Below are positions 47,101 to 59,100 of a stretch of DNA of 64,000 nucleotides, one piece after another. The translations under genes were made by a program, and so were the position numbers. The stretch is from Astatotilapia calliptera (lineage: Eukaryota; Chordata; Actinopteri; Cichliformes; Cichlidae). The stretch covers positions 32,040,256-32,104,255 of the forward strand of contig NC_039308.1 in NCBI RefSeq assembly GCF_900246225.1. The letters run 5' to 3'. The notes below the pieces were generated by a model. It was not told the DNA's origin, did no database searches, and saw only the letters and a program-made list of their open reading frames with translations. How positions within the stretch are numbered: position 1 is the first letter of the stretch; the number at the start of each line of letters is the position of its first letter.

Positions 47101-50100
47101 AGTTCAGCCGGTTCCCCTGGATCGCTTTCCTTTTTATATCTCTGTCTCTCGTTTTCAAACAAAATCGGCCAAGCTCAAACCAACAAGGTAAAGAGGCAGC
47201 ATGGTGTCTGAGGTAGGGGAAAGTAGCTGGCTTGACCTTCCTTATGCCCCAATCACAGGCAGAGAAAGTCCTCCAGTTCAGCCAGGAGACTAACTTAACT
47301 GCTCTGCTGCTGGAGGCGAAAGAGCTGGAGGCCCGAGTCATCATCCTGTCCGCCAGGTGAGGTGTTTTATTTATTTATTTTTTAAATAAATAACATACAT
47401 ATATTTATAGACCTTCTGGAGAGTGCTTCAAAGGTTTTGGCTGCACTAATATGGAAAGTTGTAGAAGTCCTGCAGCTCTATATTGAGCTTTGTATTTACT
47501 TGTACTTACATTTCTGCATTTCAGAGGAAAATAATTCAAATGTATTGTATTTTCATAGAAATGTGTCTATGAATAGAATATACACTTAGATTTCTTTTTG
47601 ATGTAAGTAATCATACACGATTGATAGTGATGGATTCTGACACAGGGCATCAATGTGTCCAAAGCCTGACATCAGTTTTTGTCATTTCACTCAGTATAAG
47701 AATAATATAGCTTGAAGTAAATATTGTAAAAGTGAATGCAATATCTAAAATATGAGTGGGTTTTTTCTTTTAAATTAAAATGTGGGTAAAGTCAGCCTTA
47801 GGGTTTTTTGTCATCAAGTTACAAATATGTAAAGATCTTGTGTGTTTAGCAACTTTATGATAAACGTGTCTCCCTTATATGAAATTATGTTTTGGGGATT
47901 TTAAGAATATAAAGCAGAGGATTCTCTGCAGTACAGAGTTGTGTGTTTTGGGGCCTTTTTTAGCTTTCATAATTGGCTGCCCGGGATGATATGATGATTT
48001 CTGAAAAAATCTGGGATACCAGTTTAGCTCACGTGGTTGAACAGGTGACCATGGTTTCAAGTGTGACTCCAGGTCTTTTGCTTTCACCATTTTCCTCTCT
48101 AACTCTTCACTATTCTATCAAATAAAGACGTAAATATCCCCCCGAAAATGACAAAAAACTGAAATGATAAACCTTCATCAATAGAAAGCCATTTCTTCAG
48201 ACTAAATCATAAAATGCTGTGCAGACTAGAGAGCTTCATACTGTTTTCAAGGAAAATGAACTTGCATAAGTGTCCATCCATCCATTTTCTTCCACTTATT
48301 CAATTCAGGGTTGTGAGGGAACTGGAGCCTATTGCAGCTGTCATGGAGCATGAAGTGGGGTTCACCCTTCACAGGTTGCCAGTCTGTCGCAGGGCTACAG
48401 CTAAATGTATCGTAACAATTTACTATGCGACATGTACACGATTGGAAGACAGTTATTGGCTAGATTAAGGGGGAAATGACCTAAAGATATTTATTACAAA
48501 CCAGAATTACAAACTTTGTCTAAACCCTTAAAATTTAAAAGCAACAATTACATTTTCTTCGGTTTTGTCCTATAATGACTCACGATGATCTATTTTTAAT
48601 GAAAAGTTTTTAATTAAAAATCCATGAGTGTCAAAACTTTAAATTAATAATATTTTATATCATCATGGCTGACTTTGTTTCTAATGCTCGGAAAAGCCGT
48701 CAGGTTGGATTTTGTTTAGTATTTTTTGTGATTCATGTCACTGCTCCTGTTTTGGTTACTTGAAAGCCTCGACAGACTCGCATATCAGATCAGCATCATC
48801 TGCTGGTTAAAACAATCAATTGTCTTTTATTGATTTAATTTTAACAAATTCCAGTGAGGAGGACGCTGCCGCAGTGTACAGGGCTGCCCGTTTCCTCAAC
48901 ATGACGGGCTCCGGCTACGTGTGGCTGGTGGGCGAGCGTGAGATGTCGGGTAAAGCCCTGAGTGAGGCGCCAGACGGTACGTTCATCCAGCTTAGATCAC
49001 TGGGAATGCACCAGTTTACCTCGGCTTTACTAAGAGGCCGAGCATAACACACACAGGATTAGAAAGATTAACCATTTATCGATGGGTTTATTACATGATT
49101 ATTTGTATTACTGCTTGTTTCGTGTTGAGCATTTAAACGTTTAAGCATTCTTTGTTTAAAGGTTTAAATGTGGTGTGTACACTCAGTTTTTACTTTAAAT
49201 GTGTGTGTATCCTGGCTCATCCAAGGCTAAATTCACTGTGCTAATCTGCCATATTAACATCCTGGTCTCTAATGAATTATAAAGGGAGAGTTTTGCAACA
49301 GATAACTGATAGAATGGTAAGCCACAACAGTCTTTTTGTATGTATTCGTGGATATTTTTGCACATGTCTCACAGGTCACGGTATTTTATCACTTTCTGGT
49401 CACAAATGTCGACCGTTTCTCCCCCAGGCACTCAAACACAAGCAATCCCCGCAGAGCATTTGTTGTCCTGTCCGTGTCCAGTCTCTTCCACCTGCACTGC
49501 AGCTTCTTTTAGGAGCCTGCAAGACTGATGGACCTGGTTGCAATCAGAAAACTTAGCTGAAGTTGGATTGTTGCTTGGTTTAAAAGTAGGCCTGGTGGTA
49601 TTTTTGTTTAGCGAGAACACAAATAATATGTGTGCCTGTGCTGAGTCCTCAAACTTTTGCCAGAAGGGCTGAAAAATATAAATCCAACTTCAAGGGACTC
49701 CTTGCACATGCTGCGAAAAGGTCATCGGTGACAACATCAGAAAAATGATCCACTTATTTCTGCTGTCTTTTATGAGACACTCTTATTGAACTTACCCCTC
49801 CCAGTGGATCAGAGCTGGATCAAGCAGCTGATGTCTGACCTTTTTTCAGGATGTTTAAACTGGAGGCCCTATAAGTTTTTTTCCACTTTGCGCATTGCAA
49901 AAGGCTCCTGAGAGAGTGTGCCTTGCTCAGGAAGGTGATTATCTTTATGTTGTTGGAATGCTCTCAGGTCTAATCGGCCTCCAGCTCATCAACGGGAAGA
50001 ATGAGTCTGCCCACATCAATGACGCAGTGGCTGTGGTAGCTCAGTCCATACAGGAGCTATTTGAGAAGGAGAATATCACAGAGCCTCCAAGGGGATGTGT

Positions 50101-53100
50101 GGGCAACACTAACATTTGGAAAACAGGACCCCTTTTTAAACGGTAAGCTTGGCACAGAAGCTTTGCATGTTTCATGGTTTTAAAATAATCCTTTTTTTAA
50201 TCTTATACAATATATGGCCCAAATGTTTCGGCTCCTCTACCACTTCCATCTAAAGTAAATTACAACTGATTGGCTTTCCCTTTGTAAACAAAAGGTTTGA
50301 ACAGCAGGTGGTGGGGCTTTTAGGATACCATACAAACCTATTTAGTTAAAAAAAAACTTTTTTTTAAACTAAATAGGTTTTAATCATAAATACTGTGGCT
50401 TCTTCATTAGAAATCTTTAATATGAGCAGCTATTATTACAACAGTGTAGACATATGACAGAAAATGTCATATAAAAAATGTCTCAATTAAAAATAATTGG
50501 AAAATTAAGATATGTTAGAATTTCCATTATTGTGATAAAGGGCAAAAACATATTAGACATGCTCAGGTTTAATTACTGAAACAGGCCTGCAATATAAATA
50601 AGTTGTATGCTGCATTGCAGTCATTTCCCCCCCATTGTTGACAGTTTTAACAGATTCATCAGATTTATCAGGTTTTCCTGAATGTACCATAAACCTTGTA
50701 TTTGTTATTTCCAAACGAAGCCAGTGAGTTTCAGCTGACCCACTTAGAGCAGCTTCGAGGCAGCATAACAAAATATAAAGCGCTGCTTCCAAACAAATGC
50801 AACAGCAAGTATTGTCAGCACTCAGCAACCACAGCTCTGCCTTTCGTTAACAAGAGATGTGGTGAATCAATTTTATTTATTTTTTGCTTCGTGCACTGAA
50901 TTAAGAGCCCTACACTGAGCAATTTACAATAAAATACACTGTTACACTAACATGAGATGACGCACAATGGCCTTACATGGGCACATTTGCACTGATTCAC
51001 ACAGATAACAGTTTTCATGTGCTTGCCACAGGGTGCTGATGTCATCTAAATATCCCGAGGGTCTCACAGGGCGTGTGGAGTTCAATGACGACGGAGATAG
51101 AAAATACGCCCACTACAGTATACTGAACTATCAGAAGTCCAGACTCATCCAAGTTGGCATATACAATGGGACGCAGGTACACAAAGGCACCTACAGATGT
51201 CCATTCCCTGTTTTATACTCACAAACCATGTGTGGATTTTGTCTTGCCCACATACAGAATCATCTGTTTTTTATTTATTGTGGGTGGGTGGGAGTCAGTT
51301 TTCTATCTATACCACATACCAGGTAATGTACATCTACTCCGCATATCTGTGAGCCTTTGCATAAAAAAGGCAGTTCAACAAATGCTCTTTTCTATTAGAG
51401 GGATATTTCAGATTCTTTTACTCATCATATGATGACAATATTGGTAAATGTAGCACAAATGTCATTCAGAACTCCTGGATGCAATGAGGGCAAGAAGAGA
51501 AAGTGGCAAGATTATAAAATCAGTCTTTCTTTTTTTCAATCCTGCTTGCATTGCATGAAATGGGAAATACAACCAATCATGAACCCCAAGTATGCAACAG
51601 AAACCGATAAAGAGGAAATATTTCACTCATTTACCATTTTGCAAAGCACACAATAAACTTCCAAGTACATTTTTTAGCGCTGGCTGCTCATTTACTCACC
51701 ATGAAAATAAAGGTTTTAGTACATTTTATTAAACTTTAGTGAGGAAACTAAACAAACACAGCCCTTGTTTTGGCTCTAAATGTACTCTTCAATCTTCCAC
51801 TGATCCAGTTCGGGTTCACGGGTGAGCAGGAGCCTACACCAGCTGTCACAGGGCAACAGGCAGGTTACCAGTCTATTGCAGGGCTAACACAGAGAGACAG
51901 GCAACCATTCACATTTTTGGCAATATTAGAGTTGTCAATTAACCGAACATGGATGTCTCTGGACTATAGGAAGAAGCCAAGTACCCATAGAGAACAATCT
52001 CCATTTAGAAAGGCACTAGGCGGCACATTCAAGCTCAGGACCTTCATGCTGTGAGTCAATGGTGCTAACCACCAAACCACCATCCTGCTCTGGTCCACTA
52101 ACGATGTATCCATCTGCGAGAGTGCCAGCCTCACTAATATCACCAGAATAGAGCTGTTGTGCAGTTTTAATCAAATCCAAGCCCAATCAGAGTGTACTAA
52201 ATGTAACAAATTCAGTTTCTGATTCTAATTTTACTGCTTGTTCTTTGAAAATCCCTGCAGTTTGTAGCAAGTAGACTAAGGTGTAGCATGTGACTTACTT
52301 CCCATTACCGCTAATCCAACCCTTCTGTAAAATGGAAGCTGTTTTATAAGCCTTGTTTCCATCCCACTCTATTTTAGCTAATGGTGGATATTCAACTCAG
52401 CCAGGCAGCCGATAAAGGCTGCAAGGATCAGCTCTTCTAAGCTCTTCAGTTATTTGGCGACAGGTGGAAAAGTAATAATTTCATGAAACCCTGTATCATA
52501 CAAAAGTCAGAGGTTGATGCAATAAATAAACTGCTGAGCTGTGGTTATGTAAAGCTGACTCATTAGTGATGCTCACCCACAGTGCTGAAGCCTCATCAGC
52601 AGCAGGCCTTCTGTCAGCACTCACCTATAATACTGTATATGTGTGTGTGGCATCGCTACAGGTGGTAATGAACAATCAGCGGAAGATTATCTGGCCCGGA
52701 GGAGAGACTGAGAAACCACAGGGCTTCCAGATGTCCACTCGACTAAAAGTAAGACACCTTCACTTTGCTGCTGCAATGTGGCACTCATGTCTACACGGAT
52801 AGACTGCGGACCTGAGCCGAAATACTCGTGTTGGACAGTGTGCTAACATCTCTCTCTTGCAGGGAAGCTAATCTGTGTTCTTAAAGCAGAACTGACATAT
52901 TTGCTGTGACTTTTATCTCTTCACTTCTGTCTTAGGCCTCGAGAGAAGCTCATCTGTATCCTTGTTTATTATTTTTACTTTCACCTGTCCATCCTTGCAC
53001 ATCTATATGTTTTGGTGATGTGTAATGTATGTTTTTCTCCTAAAGCAGATGCATCTCCAACTCCGTGATAAACAGCTTTCTGTCCCGTCTGTTGTAGATA

Positions 53101-56100
53101 GTGACAATACACCAGGAGCCATTTGTGTATGTGAAACCCACTCTGCCTGACGGTACTTGCAAGGAGGAAATGACATTAAATGGAGTCTTAATTAAAAAGG
53201 TTATCTGCACTGGGCCCAATGAGACCATCCCAGGTAACACATCAGGGACGTTTACATTATCACTGTGCTTCTAGCGCACCCGCCAAACATCCACCGGAGA
53301 TGCATACATATATATGCAGCAGGTATCTATATATGTATGCATGTAGCCATTCAGACTGAGTGATTGTTGGGATGCTGGCACACACCTGGTCTGTGTGCAA
53401 TGAGGCTGTGTGAGGTTGTCTGCAGTGTATCAGTGTGTCATGCATTCTGTGCAGTCTACATGCGCCGCCTTTGGATTCAAAAAAGCAAAAACAAAAAGAA
53501 ACCAACAACAAATGAACCAGTTTCCACCAGGTTGTGCATAACTTCCAAATGTTGCTGTTTTCGTTACAGGACGCCCAATCGTACCCCAGTGTTGTTATGG
53601 ATTTTGTATTGACCTCCTGATAAAGCTGGCTATGACCATGAACTTCACCTATGAGGTGCATCTGGTGGCTGATGGAAAATTTGGAACTCAGGAGCGGGTG
53701 AGTTTCACATTAAGATCCATGGTTGGTGTATTTTGGCTCACAAGAAGAATATATTTTCCATCTGCAGTCATTTAAATCTGGTGGCATGCCTTTATTTTGG
53801 GACTTTCCTGTAGTTCCACATGAATGTGTTTAAAAATCACTCAGATCTAAAAAGGAGATCATTAGCTCAAGGCAGCAAAATTATACAAATTTCCAGTTGT
53901 CAACTACCGATGAGTAGTTGCCTACCAGTTGCAGAGTGGCCTGCAAGCCACCAAGCACTTCCAAGGTCACCAGGTTCAATATGGTTTTGAGTATTTGTCT
54001 TTTTGGATGGCGTTTAATGCTTTTGTTAATCGTTTTTTATGAGTCACACTTACTTCACAGGCTCAGAGAACTTGACTCACATTGTCTGTCCTGTCTTCTA
54101 AATAATTCAGAAGACAAAGGGAGTAGAGTGCCATTTAAATTTAATCATGTTTATTTTTGACTCGAGTCCAGCTGTTTTACTGCGATCCAGCCTTCTGCTG
54201 CACATCCTTCAGCTTTCCAGCTGCTTTTTTTTCTTATTGATTGCCATCTTTGGATCAGATCACTTATATATGAGTCGTAGCTGTCTTGTTGCCAGATTGT
54301 GTTTTTACTGCACCGCTGCCAAATCTGTTCTGTGATCCATGAAAATGGAACACATACAAACTGTACATACCACCACTTGTGTGCTGAAGATTTTTTTTTG
54401 TGGTTGTTGTTTTGGCAAGGTTTGTTCATTTTTTATGAACCCCTCCTGGGAAAGAGTTGGGTTTTGTGCAGATAAAATAGGACACATGCCCTGCTAGGAT
54501 CAGCTATATATAACCTAACCTTGTATTGCTCAAGCAGCACACCGTCATGAGTGCACAGAAACTAGCCTGTGACTTATCTTTGTAACCAGTCCAGTCTTTG
54601 GTTTCTCTGTTTACATTCTCAACAGATTGCATTACTTTTCCGGGAATCTGCTAATCATCAACTACAATACTATAGAAATATGTTAACAATGAGCTATCAG
54701 CAAATATTATTGTATAATATAAAAAAATGTAAGCTATCTTATTTAATAATAGCGGCAATGTTACTATTAAACTGCACTGGCTTATTTAAGATGAAGCTAC
54801 TACAGGCCTACATGAGGTGCGACTTATGTGTCTATTAATTCTGATGTGCAATAGAAAATGTAATCATTACATTTTTATAACCCAAGGGCATCTTCTTTTG
54901 TTCCTGTTAAATGCTTGTAAATGACGCTCAATTTTACTTCCATCTAGGAATCTTTTTTTTTCAGTTCAACAAGGAAATAAATTAGTGTGCTAATAACACT
55001 TTATATAGCCTGAGGACATTTTGAATGGAATCACACCATTTTGAGTCAAATCATGCATCATTTGGAAGAACAGAGCCTCAAAATATACAATAATAAACCA
55101 TTTGAGAATCACAACAATTATAAATGTATACTACAGTGCATAGCACTTGGTAAAACAGTAGTTTCTTGCCTTTTTCAGGCATCTCTCTGAGCATATGTTT
55201 GTTCATTAAGTATGTACTGTAATGCACATTGTTTTTAAAGGCAATAGTCAATCATACAACATATTCCTAAGCTTTTAATAACTGTAGTGAAATGCATTGC
55301 TATGAATTGTAAAATTATGCTCTAATATTAAGAAGTCTAAAAATGGCCAACACATTTTATACCAACACAAAAGTCATATTATGTCCTTCATGCCTGTCCG
55401 TATTATTTTTGTGACAAAAGAAATTGGTGCAAAGATTTTCAGGTGTCCCTGTGAAAATATTCACCCTTCTAATGGGTCTTTAGCCCCAAAATCTCAAGAG
55501 CACAATCCACTGTATATAGGTGACCTGAATTAGAAAGGACATAAAACAGATTTAATCACCTCCTATTACCATTCTAGTATGTTCAGTGCAGATTTCATGT
55601 ATCATTGCATGTTTATTTTTAGAGCATTAATTCTTATTTGTCACATATTAAACAAGGATGATCTCTTGAAATTGAGTCCTTCCCTCACAGCGTGAGGCTG
55701 TAACATGTCGCAGAAGCCGTAAGAACTGCAAGAAAGCAAAAAGAGAAGAAACTAGATACGCTGAACTGAAAACCTGCAACCTTCTGAAACCTGAAACTCT
55801 GTTCTTTAGGCAAAGCAAGAACACGCTGTTCTATATTTTTGACGTTTACTTGGTTTAACCCAAATCCTTAAATCCTGAAGCAAATCTGTGGTCTAGACAA
55901 CAGCAGGGCTAAAGCTGATTCAGATTCTCAACTTTCTCAACTCCTTCCATTTTGGGACTCCAGGTCAACAACAGTAACAAGAAGGAGTGGAACGGCATGA
56001 TGGGCGAGCTCCTGGGAGGCCTGGCTGACATGATTGTAGCTCCGCTGACTATAAACAATGAGCGAGCCCAGTACATCGAGTTCTCCAAACCCTTTAAATA

Positions 56101-59100
56101 TCAAGGCCTCACTATCCTCGTTAAAAAGGTAAGCAGGATATTTGGTACTTAGACCTATGACTAGGGGAGATGCATCTATTGCTTACTTGTGCATCTGTTC
56201 ATTTATGTAAAAATATAATGAAGCAGAGACAGAGATTGTATGGCTTCAAGAGAGATACATTTTAATACAATTTGCTCAGCTGTGGCAGAAAAAGGTAGTA
56301 GAGGTGGTTTCAAGATACCATCTATATTATTTGTATACCAGGTTAATGACAACACGACAAAGAACTACGTAGCTGCAATTTAAAGTGGTGGATGGAGATC
56401 AAATCACCCCTGACAGTTTGGAAAAATATTGATTTGATCCGTTAACTTTAATTTCCATAGGTTATTAAAATCTCTAAGTGGACAAAGACCTAGAGGGAAT
56501 ATGAGGTGATGCAGTATCAGTTAGCCATTGCCTCTACCATCTTTCTTTGAAAGAAATGAATGCCATCTGGGAAGGATTAGCCATGGATTACACATCTCAA
56601 ACAAGTGTTAAGATAATGCGTTCTCATTTTCTGTCCTTGCAGATTTTCGCAGACACAGAAATGAGCCTGAAACAGTAAAAAAGACACAACTGTGTTCAGA
56701 TATAAATAACACTGGTTAAAATGTTAAAGGCATGGAAACAGTCAAACTTATTTTATCTCATTTGCCAGGTTTAAACCTATTTGATGTATGTGAGTGCATA
56801 ATAACCTGCACTGTTGTGTAAAAGACACCCTTTATTTTTGATCTTGCATTTTGCACTCTGCATTTTAGTCAGAGGTGTTGGGGATTTTGCCAAAGATGGA
56901 ATCGAATTATGAATGCAGAAAAATACCATCAGGTTTTGACTCATCATGCATTAGCATGTCGAAAGTGTGTCTTCATTTTCCCAAACACACTGCCAATGCA
57001 TCAAAAGCATATCCACTGAAGCAGTGTAGGATCATTTTGACAGAGAATAGAACAAAAGGCAGCCAACATCCAAAGAAAAGCGTTGAATGTCCTTCAATAA
57101 CCCTGAAGAACTATTCCTGAAGACTACTTAAAGAAAGTACAAGAAAGTTATCAAAGCAGTCATGCAAATATTGACTTGAAGTTTACAATATTTGTACAGT
57201 TTCTGATTTTGCTTCTGTTTTTATCTGTACATGTTTCCCATTTTCCTAGCTGAATATAAAGAAATGAGGGATGGCTCAAGACTTTTGCACATTACTCATA
57301 AAAAGACCTAAATATTTTTTACCCATAGTACATTTTGAAAAAATTTACATTTAACAGACCACACAGTTACAGAACATATGAGCATATAAGTTTTTTCTTG
57401 CTAGAATCCTACTTCAGTGCAATATGGAAGGTCATGGGTCTTTGTCAGTAAAAAGACTGTAAAACCTGACAATGAGCCAGACCAATGGTTCCATAAAATT
57501 CTAAAAGAATTCATTATCAATCGATAATCAACTGCCTGTATCTGTTTTCAGGAAATTCCTCGCAGTACACTGGACTCGTTTATGCAGCCGTTCCAAAGCA
57601 CGCTGTGGCTGCTGGTGGGTCTTTCGGTGCATGTGGTGGCGGTGATGCTTTACCTACTAGACCGGTTCAGGTACAAGGGGGGCCTGTATGTGTATTCATG
57701 TATCCATATGTGTATGAACGACTGTGTGTGTGAAGTACATGCTTGTGTGTGTGTGTACATGGACTCCTGAGCACTGCAGATCTTCCCTCGATGTGGACAG
57801 CAAGGCAGACAGAGGTGAAGATTGGTTCCAGTCATCCCACAGCTCTGTGCCACCGTCTTCACCCTGTTTTCTTTCTGAGGACTTTGTCTTGTTTCGCCCA
57901 CTCATGTTCAGTTTTCCTCCCTTTTTTGGGGAATCACTGGGTTTTTCACATTCAGCAAGTTGTTGGACATTTCTCATTTTATATCTTCTGCAACCCTCCC
58001 AATTTCTTCCCATAGCCCGTTTGGGAGATTTAAAGTAAATAGTGAAGAAGAAGAAGAAGATGCCCTCACCTTATCATCTGCCATGTGGTTCTCCTGGGGA
58101 GTATTGTTGAACTCTGGTATAGGAGAAGGTGAGTCATACCCAGTTGTTGAATTTTCTCTTTCCCACAGAGCTCCTGGATGATGTCTTCTAGTCTTTGAAC
58201 AGTTTTGCATTTGTAAAAGGATTGATATCAAGTGTCTGTGTGGCTCCAGATATCCAGCTGCTACTGTCATATTTTTCTTTGAAAACGACAAAGAAAAAAG
58301 AAAAAAAAGAAAAGCTGGTACAGCTTGTAACAGTTTTGTTATCTTATTTGATTTTCTGTCAAGTGTTTCCTTTTCATGATATTTTATGAGTTTTATATAT
58401 GTATATAAAAAAGCTACTTTTGCAAGGCTCCCTTTAGGAGAGCCCTCTCTTTAAGATTTTATACTCATAAACAAACTGATCTATCCTCATAAACTTAAAA
58501 TGAAACCATTAAAAATCTATAGGACTGGGTGCCAGTTTGTAGAAACCATGTCGCTGCGCCATCTTGAATACAGTGGAAATAAATACTGTCCCCGATGTTG
58601 TTCTAATTGCTTATTGTCAGCAGGTTAGACACACAACCCTGTTGTCTCCCGACTATTGTTTAGCTAGCTAAACAATAGTTGTTGCTTATTGGCTAATATT
58701 ATGCCAGCTTATGTTTGGTTCAAGTGTTTTAAAAATCACACTTCCCCTCTAAGAAACAGTTTGATTAAATTCTCACATGTTATTTAAGTTTATCCACTAA
58801 GTGTTTGAGTCCAGCAATGTTAGAGCCCCTCCAAAGAAAGTTTTAGTTACACTAGCTAACAAAAGCTAACAGAGGCTAATAGTGGCTAACAGCAGCGACA
58901 TCAGAAGCACTTACTGACTGAAAAGTTCAGGATATCTTCAACCACTCGACACAGTATCGCTGTCATGAGTCAGAAATTATGTTCACAGACTCATCGACTT
59001 ATATGAGAATCCTTTCACAAAGTTTTACATCCACGTCAACATGAGTGCTTCTTACAGCATTTGACAGCACTCACTCCAGAAGAATGACAGCCAGAGTTTT

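Larger units (their letters stand above)
46501..48854. other. grin1 introns flanking the exon at 47259
   Basis: 46501-47258 includes a CACACTCACACACACA run and a T-rich tract. 47357-48854 holds a retroposon tail fragment near 48276-48400. No other feature. Confidence 0.6.
51177..53569. other. grin1 introns around exons at 52662 and 53098
   Basis: Apart from the retroposon fragment at 51785-52090 no feature is recognised; 53260-53360 has ATACATATATATGC alternations. Confidence 0.6.

Noticed and set aside
53260..53661. 133-codon minus-strand frame overlapping a grin1 S1 exon
   Set aside because: Antisense to a well-supported exon, no recognisable motif.
55680..55810. Lys/Arg-rich stretch (GCAAGAAAGCAAAAAGAGAAG) as an alternative grin1 exon
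   Set aside because: No phase-compatible acceptor and donor, and the known S1 protein sequence joins without it.
57696..58038. Overlapping frames on both strands around the grin1 pore exon
   Set aside because: They run across intron-exon borders and mix intron sequence; the true frame is fixed by the pore motif and splice sites.
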